Part shown: one piece after another, positions 34,731-44,121 of the stretch
Numbering within the stretch: position 1 is the first letter of the stretch
How the letters are laid out: every line of letters begins with the position of its first letter
Assembly: GCA_024280735.1 (NCBI GenBank)
Contig: JAJRPO010000026.1
Span: 1-64,000, forward strand
Reading direction: 5' to 3'
Length of the DNA: 64,000 nucleotides
DNA from: Alphaproteobacteria bacterium
GTDB taxonomy: Bacteria > Pseudomonadota > Alphaproteobacteria > Rhodobacterales > Rhodobacteraceae
Program-made: the position numbers and the translations under genes
Notes under the pieces: model-generated
The model's database searches: none
Seen by the model: the letters and a program-made list of their open reading frames with translations, nothing else
What the model was told of the DNA's origin: nothing

Positions 34731-35456
34731 TTAGGAAAAGAACTGTGCCCCATTGGCTGAAATTGTTGAGCCAGAGATAAAACCGGCATCATCTGACGCA
34801 AGGAATGAAACACAACGTGCGATTTCGTCAGGCTCTCCCAAACGACCCACAGGGATTTGCGGGATGATGTGTTTATTCAACACGTCCTCGTCAATCGCCA
34901 GCACCATTTCTGTGCCGATATACCCCGGGCAAACCGCGTTCACGGTGATGCCGGCGCGCGCGCCTTCTTGGGCCAATGCGCGGGTGAAACCGATGTCACC
35001 TGCTTTAGCAGCTGAATAATTCACCTGACCTGCTTGGCCTTTTTGTCCGTTGATCGACGAGATATTGATCACACGGCCAAATTTACGATCCCGCATGCCA
35101 CCCCAAATGGGGTGGGTCATGTTGAACAGGCCGTTCAGGTTGGTGCCGATCACCGCATCCCATTTCTCTTTGGTCATACGATGAAACATCGAATCCTTGG
35201 TGATGCCCGCGTTATTAACCAACACTTCGACCGGGCCGAGATCAGCCTCGACCTTGGCGATACCGGCAACGCATTCATCGTAATCGGCAACGGACCATTT
35301 ATAGGTCGGAATGCCGGTTTCCTCGGTGAATTTGGCGGCGGCTTCTTCATTGCCGGCAAAGCTGGAGGCGACGGTGTAACCTTCAGACTTTAACTTTTTG
35401 GCGATGGCCGCGCCAATGCCGCGGGTTCCGCCAGTGACCAGTGCTACTCTTGACAT
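34731..35456 (-). CDS. phaB: Acetoacetyl-CoA reductase (NADPH)
   Basis: The product is 241 residues, a short-chain dehydrogenase with ALVTGGTRGIGAAIAKKL binding the cofactor, VNNAGIT, and the catalytic ISSINGQKGQAGQVNYSAAKAG (Ser, Tyr, Lys). The phaB-type sequence SVADYDECVAGI and NLNGLFNMT fits reduction of acetoacetyl-CoA to (R)-3-hydroxybutyryl-CoA for polyhydroxybutyrate. It lies 30 bases downstream of phaA. The polymerase phaC is not in the window. Confidence 0.95.
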   Translation of the reverse strand: MSRVALVTGGTRGIGAAIAKKLKSEGYTVASSFAGNEEAAAKFTEETGIPTYKWSVADYDECVAGIAKVEADLGPVEVLVNNAGITKDSMFHRMTKEKWDAVIGTNLNGLFNMTHPIWGGMRDRKFGRVINISSINGQKGQAGQVNYSAAKAGDIGFTRALAQEGARAGITVNAVCPGYIGTEMVLAIDEDVLNKHIIPQIPVGRLGEPDEIARCVSFLASDDAGFISGSTISANGAQFFS

Positions 35457-35486
35457 GGGATGTCTCCTGATTGGGATGGTGAAAAA

Positions 35487-36662
35487 TTAGGGGCGCTCGA
35501 CGCACATGGCAACGCCCATACCGCCGCCGATGCACAGCGTGGCAAGGCCTTTTTTCGCGTCGCGGCGTTGCATTTCGAACAGCAGGGTATTGAGGATACG
35601 ACAGCCGGATGCGCCAATCGGGTGGCCGATGGCAATCGCGCCACCGTTCACGTTGACGATGGCTGGATCCCAGTCCATGTCTTTGTTCACGGCGCAGGCT
35701 TGGGCTGCGAAAGCCTCGTTGGCCTCGACCAGATCAAGGTCGCTGGCCTGCCATCCGGCCTTTTTCAGCGCGGCGCGGCTGGCACCGATTGGGCCAACGC
35801 CCATAATCGAAGGGTCAAGACCCACGGTTGCATAAGAGGCGATCCGGGCCATTGGTGTTATACCGCGTTTTTCGGCATCGTCGGCAGACATCAGCAAGGT
35901 TGCAGCGGCACCGTCATTGAGACCGGACGCGTTGGCGGCGGTAACCGACCCTTCGCGATCAAAGGCCGGGCGCAGTTTTTGCATGGCTGCCATGGTCGCG
36001 CCGTGGCGGATGTATTCATCCGCATCAACAACCGTTTCACCTTTGCGGGTTTTCACTGTGAAGGCGGCGATTTCATCAACGAACCTGCCGGCCTTTTGCG
36101 CAGCCTCTGCCTTGTTTTGCGAAGCGACGGCGAATTCATCTTGCTGGTCGCGGCTGATCTGCCATTGTTTGGCGACATTTTCGGCAGTGACGCCCATATG
36201 ATAGCCATTGAAAGCGTCCCACAGCCCGTCTTTGATCATTGAATCAATGAACTTCATATCGCCCATTTTTTGACCATTACGCAGGTTTGCCACATGGGCG
36301 GACATGCTCATGTTTTCCTGACCACCGGCGATCACGATGCCCGCGTCGCCGAGTTGGATATGTTGTGCGCCCAGCGCCACGGCCCGCAGACCGGAACCGC
36401 AAACCTGATTGATACCCCAAGCGGAGGATTCGACCGGCAGGCCCGCATTAATATGTGCCTGACGGGCCGGGTTTTGCCCCTGCCCCGCAGTCAATACCTG
36501 ACCTAGAATTGTTTCAGAAACATCGGCGACGTCAACGCCAGCGCGTTCCAGCACGGCCTTGATAACCGCAGTGCCCAAATCATGAGCGGGTGTGTTGGCA
36601 AAACTGCCAAGGAAGGAGCCAACTGCGGTGCGTGCAGCCGAGGCGATTACTACGTTTGTCAT
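35487..36662 (-). CDS. phaA: Acetyl-CoA acetyltransferase (thiolase)
   Basis: The product is 391 residues. The active-site cysteine lies in [14 protein letters not shown] near residue 89, and the catalytic histidine and second cysteine are in [18 protein letters not shown] and [15 protein letters not shown]. It condenses two acetyl-CoA to acetoacetyl-CoA. With phaB directly downstream it makes the precursor for polyhydroxybutyrate. The upstream region contains an A+T-rich stretch and a TTGCGCAA palindrome at 36779-36786. Confidence 0.96.
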   Translation of the reverse strand: MTNVVIASAARTAVGSFLGSFANTPAHDLGTAVIKAVLERAGVDVADVSETILGQVLTAGQGQNPARQAHINAGLPVESSAWGINQVCGSGLRAVALGAQHIQLGDAGIVIAGGQENMSMSAHVANLRNGQKMGDMKFIDSMIKDGLWDAFNGYHMGVTAENVAKQWQISRDQQDEFAVASQNKAEAAQKAGRFVDEIAAFTVKTRKGETVVDADEYIRHGATMAAMQKLRPAFDREGSVTAANASGLNDGAAATLLMSADDAEKRGITPMARIASYATVGLDPSIMGVGPIGASRAALKKAGWQASDLDLVEANEAFAAQACAVNKDMDWDPAIVNVNGGAIAIGHPIGASGCRILNTLLFEMQRRDAKKGLATLCIGGGMGVAMCVERP

Positions 36663-36816
36663 ACCGTATTCCTTTGTGTACTGTTTCCGTTATTCCAACA
36701 TACGCCATGGGTACGGAACCTCCACCACAATCGGTGACGTAATTTAATTACAAAAATGGGTATACTTACGCAAATTAATTGCGCAAGAGGTTTTTCGGGA
36801 AATTTGTCGGTAACAA

Positions 36817-36842
36817 GAAAAAGGCCCGCCAAACGGCAGGCC
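36817..36842 (-). terminator. Rho-independent terminator after the EAL gene
   Basis: On the minus strand GGCCTGCC, loop GTTT, GGCGGGCC is followed by TTTTTCTTG. The 8-bp stem has one G-U wobble. It lies about 37 bases past the EAL stop, upstream of phaA. Confidence 0.8.
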
Positions 36843-36879
36843 AAATGTTGACTGAGGGAAATTCAATACCTGTTGCGGG

Positions 36880-37716
36880 CTAGATATACCCCTCCAAAGT
36901 CGTTTCACCTTCCTTCCAGATCGGAACCGTTTCAGGGCGACCTGTCAGGAACCCCTGCACACAATCGACGCCTGCCTCTTGTAAAAAGGCCAGCTCTTCT
37001 TTCGTTTCTACACATTCCGCCACAGTGAACATATCAAACTGCTGAGCAATAGAAATTAGGGCCATCGCCAGAACCTGATTATCTGCATCGCGATGAACAT
37101 TGCGAATGAATTGACCGTCAATTTTCACGATATCGAATTGGAAGTCGCGGAAAAACCGGAATGCAGTATAGCCTGCCCCAAAATCATCCAATGCAAAAGA
37201 TATGCCGCGCCTGTGCAGATCGCTCATGAAGACATTGACAATTTCCGGCATGTACATTGCCGACCCCTCGGTAATTTCAAGGATCAGCCGTTCTGCAATG
37301 GTGCCATCCAGCGCCAGCCCGTGATTCAGTGTATCCATCCAGCGCGGATAGCCAATACTGCGCGCTGACATGTTGATGGACAAACGCAACGACGGCTCCT
37401 CTGCCAAGGCGACCAGCCCAAGTTCCAGCGCCAAGCAATCTAGAATGCGCCCCAACTCCATTGATTCAACAACATCAATAAAATCCTTGGCAGGAATAAT
37501 TTCCCGATCCGCATTCACCACACGGATCAGCCCCTCATAAAACGCGGGGCGATCCGGGTTTCGGGCATGCACAACCGGCTGATAGGCCAGCAGAATATTC
37601 TTGCGATCAATCGCCTCTCGCACCATCTCCAAAATTGGTTGGTCCTTTTGGCGAAAAGCGACCTCAAGTGGCGTGGTGCTAGCCTCCTCTTTGCGTAGCC
37701 CGGAAAATAATGTCAC
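36880..37716 (-). CDS. EAL-domain c-di-GMP phosphodiesterase
   Basis: The product is 278 residues, essentially a stand-alone EAL domain with a 35-residue N-terminal extension. The signature reads YEGLIRV (EGL in place of EAL). Metal and catalytic residues appear intact: the asparagine in LSINMS, the glutamate in LEITEG, DDFGAGY, the lysine in IVKIDGQF and ECVE. It should hydrolyse c-di-GMP and favour motility over attachment. No sensory domain or signal peptide is seen. Confidence 0.9.
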   Translation of the reverse strand: MTLFSGLRKEEASTTPLEVAFRQKDQPILEMVREAIDRKNILLAYQPVVHARNPDRPAFYEGLIRVVNADREIIPAKDFIDVVESMELGRILDCLALELGLVALAEEPSLRLSINMSARSIGYPRWMDTLNHGLALDGTIAERLILEITEGSAMYMPEIVNVFMSDLHRRGISFALDDFGAGYTAFRFFRDFQFDIVKIDGQFIRNVHRDADNQVLAMALISIAQQFDMFTVAECVETKEELAFLQEAGVDCVQGFLTGRPETVPIWKEGETTLEGYI

Positions 37717-37849
37717 TCTGTTTTCTCCTCTGCATATTTCGTCTATGATCCGCTGAAATTCCCTAAGATCAAGTTAAAGTTCCCATTTTGTTCCAACTTT
37801 AGTAGAATTGATCGAATATTTCTAATGCCCTGTAATCTAGGAGAAAAAT

Positions 37850-38434
37850 ATGGAAAATCGATGCGCTTGGGCTGAAGGACTCGAAATTTACGAAAATTAT
37901 CACGATCAAGAATGGGGCGTTCCAGAGTATGACAGCCGCGCTTTGTGGGAGAAACTGGTGCTTGATGGCTTTCAGGCGGGGTTAAGCTGGCTAACGATTC
38001 TCAAGAAACGGGAGGCATTTCGCGAAGCCTTTGCCGAGTTTGATCCGGTGAAAGTTGCGAGCTTTGACTGCGATGATGTGGAGCGGTTGCTGCAAAATGC
38101 GGGCATCATCCGCCATCGCGGTAAAATCGAGGCCACAATTCGCGGCGCGCAAGTCTGGCAAGAGATCGAGGCGCGCGAGGGGTTTGATAATTATCTGTGG
38201 AAGTATCTGGAGGGGGAGGTTCTGCAAAACAATTTTGAACGGCGCGATCAAGTGCCTACATCCACGCCCTTGTCGACGCGGATTTCCAAAGACTTGAAGA
38301 AAGAAGGCTTCAACTTTGTTGGGCCGACGATTGTATATGCATTTATGCAAGCCACGGGTTTGATCAATGATCACATGGTGAGTTGCCCGCGCCATGGGGA
38401 TGTTCAGAAATTGGCGCGGAAACTGATTTTTTGA
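37850..38434 (+). CDS. tag: DNA-3-methyladenine glycosylase I
   Basis: TAGGAG lies 6 bases before the ATG; the product is 194 residues. Tag features include RCAWAEG and YHDQEWGVP near the N terminus, GLSWLTILKKREAFREAF, and the C-terminal zinc ligands in MVSCPRHGD. It removes 3-methyladenine from alkylated DNA. It ends close to rnr, which is convergent, with about 20 bases between. Confidence 0.95.
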   Translation: MENRCAWAEGLEIYENYHDQEWGVPEYDSRALWEKLVLDGFQAGLSWLTILKKREAFREAFAEFDPVKVASFDCDDVERLLQNAGIIRHRGKIEATIRGAQVWQEIEAREGFDNYLWKYLEGEVLQNNFERRDQVPTSTPLSTRISKDLKKEGFNFVGPTIVYAFMQATGLINDHMVSCPRHGDVQKLARKLIF

Positions 38435-38455
38435 GGTGAACGGGGTTAAGCGGCA

Positions 38456-40678
38456 TCACTTCTTCTTCCGCCGCCGCGATTTCACCAGTTTGCGACCTTT
38501 TTTGAACGACTTCCTACCACCGGCTGATTTGGGCATAGGCTTGCCGTCTACCTCTAGCAGTTCCAGTAACAACCCTCCGGTGATCGGCGTGGCCTCGGAC
38601 AATCGCACAGTGGCGGGCATGCCGACTTTGATCACCCGCTTGGAACGCTCGCCTATCAACGAGCTGCTGTCGCGATCATAAACCCAGTATTCACGGCCCA
38701 GCATTGAAAGCGGGATCATGCCGTCCGCACCGGAATCGTCCAGTTTCACAAACAGGCCAAAGCGGGCGATGCCGGATATTTGGCCGGTGAATTCATCCCC
38801 CACCCGTTCAGACAGGTAAGCCGCCAAGTAACGGTCTGTGGTGTCGCGTTCTGCCAACATGGAACGGCGTTCGGTCTGGGAAATCCAGTCGCCGGTTTCT
38901 TTCAGCTGGTCGGCCTCTTCCAATGTCAGGCCGTCGTCATCCCACCGATGCGCCGAGATCAAGGCGCGGTGTACGATCAGGTCGGCGTAGCGGCGGATGG
39001 GCGAGGTGAAGTGGGCGTAACGGCGCAGGGCAAGACCAAAGTGGCCAAAGTTTTCGGGGGCGTAATAGGCTTGGGTCATGGAACGCAGGACCGACATGGA
39101 AATGATTTCGCTGTCCTCGGTGCCAGCAGCTGCATCCAGCAGCTTGTTCAGGTGGTGGGTTTTCAGCACTTGGCCTTTGGCCAGCGTCAGGCCCGCCGCC
39201 TGTACGGTTTCACGCAGCGTTTCCAGTTTTTCTGGGCTTGGTTCCTCGTGGACGCGGTACATCAAGGGTTGATCCTTGGCCTCCAAAGTTTCCGCCGCGC
39301 AGACGTTGGCAGTGACCATAAATTCCTCGACCAACCTATGGGCGTCAAAACGGTCGCGGAAATTGACCGACAGGACTTTGCCCTCCTCGGTCAGGATAAT
39401 TTTGCGTTCTGGCAAATCGAGGTGCAGCGGCTGGCGTTTGTTGCGCGCCTTCACCGAACAAGCGTAGGCGGCGAAAAGGTCTTTCAGGGCGACTGCCAGC
39501 GGTTTGGTGGCATCATCATATTGGCCATCCGCCGCTGCCTGTGCTTGCTCATAAGACAGGGAGGCAGGCGAGCGCATCATCGCACGGTGGAATTCGTGAG
39601 ACAGCTTATCACCCGCCATATTCAACACAATACGCAGGGCGATACAGGCGCGGTCAACGCCCTCATGCAGGGAACACAGATCGCCGGACAGGGCGTCGGG
39701 CAGCATCGGCACCACGCGGTCGGGGAAATAGCTGGAATTGCCGCGCTTGCGGGCCTCGCGGTCCAGCTGGCTGTCGGGGCGCACGTAATGGGCCACGTCG
39801 GCAATGGCGACCCAGACGATATAACCGCCCTTGTTTTTGGGGTCCGCGTCCGGCAAGGCGCAAATGGCATCGTCGTGGTCGCGCGCATCTGACGGATCAA
39901 TGGTGAACAATGGCAAATGGCGCAGGTCTTTGCGTTTGCCCAGTTGCACAGGCTTGGCCGCCTCGGCCTCGGCCACCACCGCATCGGGGAAATGGTCGGG
40001 AATGCCGTGCTCGTGGATCGCGATCAGCGACACGGATTTTGGGGCCATCGGATCACCCAGACGGGCCACAATCCTGACCCGGCCGAGGCCCATGCCAGAG
40101 CGGCGCGAGATGTTTTCCGCCTCCACCAGCTCGCCGTCCTTGGCGCCGCCAGTTTCGCCCATCGGCACAATGAATTCGTCCTTGGCCTTTTTGTTGGTCG
40201 GCAGTAAACGCCCGCCCTCAGAACCACTGCGATAAATCCCGAGCACTCGCTCGGGGCCGCTGCCAATGCGGCGGATCAACCGTGCCTCGTATTTGAAATC
40301 TGGATCGTCCGACGGTGCCAGCCGCGCCAAAATCCGGTCACCTTCTTTCAAAGCCACATCGCCATGTTTGGCGATAAACAGAATGCGCGGGGCGGGATCG
40401 CTGCCTTTCCATTCCATCGGGCTGGCGCTGAGATCACCATCCGAATTGGGCGCATCCACCAGCAGTACGGTCACGGGGGGCAATTCGCCGCCACCAGTAT
40501 AATTGCGTCGTTTCTTTTGCAGATGCCCCTCGTCCGTCAGCTCCGCCAGGATCCGCTTGAGGTCGATCTTCTCAGCCCCTTTAATGCCAAAAGCCCGTGC
40601 CACATCGCGCTTGGAGGATTTGGAGGGGTTATCTTTGATCCAGTCAAGGACCTGCTGCTTTGAGGGAAGTTGTTTCAT
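38456..40678 (-). CDS. rnr: Ribonuclease R
   Basis: The product is 740 residues. An N-terminal winged-helix and cold-shock-like region (KRDVARAFGIKGAEKIDLKRILAELTDEGHLQKKRR) precedes the RNB catalytic domain, with TIDPSDARDHDDAI carrying the magnesium-binding aspartates and ALRRYAHFTSPIRRYADLIVHR further on. A C-terminal S1 domain and a lysine-rich tail follow. RNase R degrades structured RNA from the 3' end. Confidence 0.96.
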   Translation of the reverse strand: MKQLPSKQQVLDWIKDNPSKSSKRDVARAFGIKGAEKIDLKRILAELTDEGHLQKKRRNYTGGGELPPVTVLLVDAPNSDGDLSASPMEWKGSDPAPRILFIAKHGDVALKEGDRILARLAPSDDPDFKYEARLIRRIGSGPERVLGIYRSGSEGGRLLPTNKKAKDEFIVPMGETGGAKDGELVEAENISRRSGMGLGRVRIVARLGDPMAPKSVSLIAIHEHGIPDHFPDAVVAEAEAAKPVQLGKRKDLRHLPLFTIDPSDARDHDDAICALPDADPKNKGGYIVWVAIADVAHYVRPDSQLDREARKRGNSSYFPDRVVPMLPDALSGDLCSLHEGVDRACIALRIVLNMAGDKLSHEFHRAMMRSPASLSYEQAQAAADGQYDDATKPLAVALKDLFAAYACSVKARNKRQPLHLDLPERKIILTEEGKVLSVNFRDRFDAHRLVEEFMVTANVCAAETLEAKDQPLMYRVHEEPSPEKLETLRETVQAAGLTLAKGQVLKTHHLNKLLDAAAGTEDSEIISMSVLRSMTQAYYAPENFGHFGLALRRYAHFTSPIRRYADLIVHRALISAHRWDDDGLTLEEADQLKETGDWISQTERRSMLAERDTTDRYLAAYLSERVGDEFTGQISGIARFGLFVKLDDSGADGMIPLSMLGREYWVYDRDSSSLIGERSKRVIKVGMPATVRLSEATPITGGLLLELLEVDGKPMPKSAGGRKSFKKGRKLVKSRRRKKK

Positions 40679-40809
40679 AGGGACTCCCTAACACGCACGC
40701 AATGCGAGGGCTAATTGAAAAGTTGGGGCGGGACACAACATATGGAACCTGCAAACAGGAGCAAGGCCCAGACGAATGTTTGGTCAAAATGCTCCGTGCT
40801 GCTGAGGTC

Positions 40810-41418
40810 TCAGGCTTTTTTAAGGTGCTTAATCAGCTTGTTCACATCGCCACCGCGACGGTCCAGCATTTGGCCGATTTCCGCGCGCTCCAGCTGCAAC
40901 ATGCTGATGCCCTCAATGATCAGATCAAACATTTTGTCTTTGCCGCTGGCGTCACTAACCTGCCATTCTACGATAAACGGGGGAGAGCCGACAAATCTAA
41001 CCTTGCTGGTTACAAGATAGCCGCGTTTGGTTTTCCGCGATTTGATAACTGTGATGGTAGAGCCGATAAATTCCCGAAACCGTTTACCATACTTGCGTGA
41101 AATATACCCGGCAAAGGCCTTTTGATATGACCGCATCTGGCTGGCAGAAGCGCTACGACGGGCAACACCTAACGAGCTGCGGGCGATTGTGGGAACATCG
41201 GCAAACTTGCCAAACATCTTTTCAAAATCACGGAACATGGATTTTTCAGACTTGCCCGAATTGATAATCGACAGAATTTCCACCGACAGCTTGTTGATCA
41301 ACGTCTCGGCCTCTACCTTGGTGATCGCGGAGGCGGGCATTGCCAAGGCTGGAACCAAAATCAGGGCTGCCAGAAAGTTCAGAATTACGCGGCGGGTTGT
41401 CATCAGGCTAGTTCGCAT
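40810..41418 (-). CDS. mlaC: MlaC/Ttg2D-like phospholipid-binding protein
   Basis: I use the ATG at 41418, 6 bases after GGAAG, giving 202 residues; an ATG at 41403 is an alternative. A signal peptide (TTRRVILNFLAALILVPALAMPASA) is followed by the MlaC domain, with MFGKFADVPTIARSSLGVARR and QKAFAGYISRKYGKRF. MlaC carries phospholipid between MlaA in the outer membrane and the MlaFEDB inner-membrane complex. It overlaps mlaA by 11 bases; mlaFED are not in the window. Confidence 0.9.
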   Translation of the reverse strand: MRTSLMTTRRVILNFLAALILVPALAMPASAITKVEAETLINKLSVEILSIINSGKSEKSMFRDFEKMFGKFADVPTIARSSLGVARRSASASQMRSYQKAFAGYISRKYGKRFREFIGSTITVIKSRKTKRGYLVTSKVRFVGSPPFIVEWQVSDASGKDKMFDLIIEGISMLQLERAEIGQMLDRRGGDVNKLIKHLKKA

Positions 41419-42151
41419 AAGGGTCTTCCAAATCATCAAGGTTCACGCCACGGTTCAACTTAAATCGGCGTCTTTGCAGGTAGATTGATCTGGCAGTGGT
41501 ATACGAATCTTCGGAGCCATACAAAATATCATCGATGATATCGGCGTATTGATGCCGATCACCCACTTTGTCCATCACATAAGCAGGTGTCTTCAGACGG
41601 TCAATTTCCTTTGGCACCAAATTTCCCAGTGGATTCAGGAAGAAATCAACCACGAGACCATAGGCTGCTCGTTCGGTACTGGGACCTAAAACCGGCAGCT
41701 CGATATATTCACCCTCTGGGAAACCCATCACATAGAGCGTTTCACCAAAATCGGTATCGACATCCTCCTCCATACCAAGCGCGGTTGCCGCGTCAAAAAT
41801 ACCACCGAGGCCAAAAATAGTGTTGGTTGCGAATCGGATGGTATTGGTTGCCACATCTTCAAAGTTGAATTGCAACGCGCTATTCAATATTTCGCCCGGA
41901 ATGGCCAGGTTTTCGGTGAAATTGCCGACGATGCTGTCGGCTGATGCGGGAATAATTGCGCCGTAAGTACGGGAAGCAGGGTTAACAATGCCTTTGTCCA
42001 ACGCCTTGTTAAAACGATGAACTTTGCGGTTTTCATGTTCCTGCGGATCGTTCACGGTGCCAGGCTGTGTAATGGAACAAGCAGCCATAATGAGGCTCAC
42101 CAGAACAACACCGGCGGTTTTTCGGATCAGGGAGGGAAATCTGCGTATCAT
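41408..42151 (-). CDS. mlaA: MlaA/VacJ outer-membrane lipoprotein
   Basis: The product is 247 residues. The lipobox LIMAAC is at the end of the signal peptide, and the VacJ domain with ENRKVHRFNKALDKGIVNPASRTYG and GLGGIFDAATALGMEEDVDTDFGETLYVMGFPEGEYIELPVLGPS follows. MlaA removes mislocalised phospholipids from the outer leaflet and passes them to MlaC, encoded next. Confidence 0.95.
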   Translation of the reverse strand: MIRRFPSLIRKTAGVVLVSLIMAACSITQPGTVNDPQEHENRKVHRFNKALDKGIVNPASRTYGAIIPASADSIVGNFTENLAIPGEILNSALQFNFEDVATNTIRFATNTIFGLGGIFDAATALGMEEDVDTDFGETLYVMGFPEGEYIELPVLGPSTERAAYGLVVDFFLNPLGNLVPKEIDRLKTPAYVMDKVGDRHQYADIIDDILYGSEDSYTTARSIYLQRRRFKLNRGVNLDDLEDPYAN

Positions 42152-42381
42152 TTTTTGCTCTTAATCTAGCCCATATTCTGTCTGTGGCGTTTTACTGTTT
42201 CATTGGTAACACGCAAGTGGCAGGATACAATCCGTGCAAAAAATATAAATATGTGATTTTTTACCAACATTTTGAAAATACAAATTATTTATTTCGCTAG
42301 AAACAAGTTCCCACTGCGCGCGTCATGTAATAGGCTGCGCTGGTCAAAAATCAAATTATACACCTTTCTTACGGAACTAAC
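42152..42381. promoter_or_regulatory. Divergent A+T-rich promoter region of mlaA and the type I secretion genes
   Basis: This gap is A+T-rich around 42240-42300 and must drive mlaA leftwards and the secretion pair rightwards. I see no clear -35/-10 pairs, operator or RNA gene. Confidence 0.35.
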
Positions 42382-44121
42382 ATGCCAGCACAAACATATT
42401 ATCCTCAGGGTCTACGCGAGCTGCGGGCGGCACGAAGCAAAAGCAATTCGATGTTTTTGTCGGTCGGATTCTTTAGTATATTTGTAAACCTGTTGATGCT
42501 CACCGGGCCGATATTCATGTTGCAGGTTTATGACCGCGTGCTGGGCAGCCGCTCCGAGGCCACATTGGTGGCCCTATTTGTATTGGTCGCCTTTCTGTAC
42601 ATCGTTTTTGGTGTGTTGGAATGGGCGCGGGGGCGTGTTTTGGCGCGGGCCGGTGCAAAGTTTCAATCTGACCTGGATGAGCGGGTTTTCAAGGCCATCC
42701 TGAAAACACCATCTGGGCGCGGTGGTCAGGCTGCTGTGCAAAGCGGCTTGCGCGATCTGGAGTCAGTGCAAAAACTGATGTCCTCGCCTGCATTATTTGC
42801 AGTTATGGATATGCCGTGGACGCCAATTTTTGCCTTGGGGATTTTTATGTTCCACCCGTGGCTTGGGTATTTGGCCTTATCGGGTGGGGTTCTGCTGATT
42901 TGCGTTACCTTTATCAATCAAAAGGTTTCCAAAAAAGGCGTGTTAGACGCCCATATGCACAGCGCCGTGGCAGATCAATTTGCCGGTGCGGTGCGTGACG
43001 ACAGTGAGTTGGTGCAGGGCTTGGGAATGCGGTCCGCGGTCATGAGCCGGTGGCAGAAAACACGCGACAAAAGCCTTGATTCGACAATTTCCTCCAGTGA
43101 CGTAACCGGTATGTTTTCGTCTCTGACCAAAGCATTCCGCCTGTTCTTGCAATCGGCAATGCTGGCGCTGGGCGCCTATCTGGTGCTGCAAAATGAGCTG
43201 ACACCCGGCGCAATGATTGCCGGTTCGATCCTGATGGGCCGCGCGCTGGCACCGATTGAAATGGCGATCGGCCAATGGCCATTGGTGCAGCGGGCCAGCC
43301 AAGGCTGGTACAACTTGTCACGATTACTGGAAACCACGCCCACAGATATAGAGCGCACGGCTTTGCCACGGCCAAAGGCCCTGCTGGAGGCGATCAATCT
43401 GACGGCTGTACCGCCTGGTGAATCACAAGCCTGTTTGAAAATGATTACATTTCGGGTGGAGCCGGGTACGGCACTGGGTGTGATTGGGCCAAGTGCGGCG
43501 GGCAAATCCTCGCTCGCCCGATTGATTACAGGGATATGGCGGCCAGCGGCAGGGAAAATCCGGCTGGATGGGGCGGCGTTGGATAACTATGATCCAGATA
43601 TTTTGGGCAGTTACATCGGCTATCTGCCGCAAAATGTGTCGCTGTTTAATGCCAGCATCGCAGAAAACATCGCGCGGATGTCTGAACAACCGGATCCGGA
43701 AAAGGTGGTTGAAGCCGCCAAAAAGGCCGGCGCGCACGAGATGATACTGGAACAACCCGATGGTTATGACACGCTGATTTCCAATACTGGCGGGCGGTTG
43801 TCTGGTGGCCAACGGCAACGGTTGGGATTGGCGCGCGCGCTTTATGGTGATCCGCTTATTCTGGTTCTGGATGAACCAAACTCAAATCTGGATTCCATCG
43901 GCTCTAACGCTTTGAACGAGAGTATCCGCCGCATGAAAGCAGAGGGCAACGCCGTGATTATCATGGCGCACCGCCCTGCCGCGATTGCGGAATGCGAGAA
44001 CTTGCTGGTGCTGGAAAACGGTATGCGCAAGGCCTTTGGGCCGCGCGACGAAGTGTTAAAAGAACAAGTGCAAAACGTGGCGCAGATCACCGATGCTTTG
44101 GGCAAAGGAAAAGCATCATGA
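42382..44121 (+). CDS. Type I secretion system ABC permease/ATPase (PrtD-like)
   Basis: The product is 579 residues. Six membrane helices lie in the first 300 residues (for example FFSIFVNLLMLTGPIFMLQVYDRVL). The nucleotide-binding domain has Walker A GPSAAGKSSLARL, signature LSGGQRQRLGLARAL and Walker B LILVLDEPNSNLD. There is no N-terminal C39 peptidase or CLD domain, so it fits the PrtD/AprD branch that exports RTX proteins with C-terminal signals. It is coupled to the HlyD gene (ATGA). The outer-membrane TolC partner is not nearby. Confidence 0.93.
   Translation: MPAQTYYPQGLRELRAARSKSNSMFLSVGFFSIFVNLLMLTGPIFMLQVYDRVLGSRSEATLVALFVLVAFLYIVFGVLEWARGRVLARAGAKFQSDLDERVFKAILKTPSGRGGQAAVQSGLRDLESVQKLMSSPALFAVMDMPWTPIFALGIFMFHPWLGYLALSGGVLLICVTFINQKVSKKGVLDAHMHSAVADQFAGAVRDDSELVQGLGMRSAVMSRWQKTRDKSLDSTISSSDVTGMFSSLTKAFRLFLQSAMLALGAYLVLQNELTPGAMIAGSILMGRALAPIEMAIGQWPLVQRASQGWYNLSRLLETTPTDIERTALPRPKALLEAINLTAVPPGESQACLKMITFRVEPGTALGVIGPSAAGKSSLARLITGIWRPAAGKIRLDGAALDNYDPDILGSYIGYLPQNVSLFNASIAENIARMSEQPDPEKVVEAAKKAGAHEMILEQPDGYDTLISNTGGRLSGGQRQRLGLARALYGDPLILVLDEPNSNLDSIGSNALNESIRRMKAEGNAVIIMAHRPAAIAECENLLVLENGMRKAFGPRDEVLKEQVQNVAQITDALGKGKAS

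Noticed and set aside
36779-36786. TTGCGCAA palindrome upstream of phaA as a PhaR site
   Set aside because: PhaR sites are TGC-rich dyads, but a single 8-bp palindrome is too short to support this call.
38780-39892. 370-aa plus-strand ORF
   Set aside because: Antisense shadow of rnr; the RNase R catalytic motifs are on the other strand.
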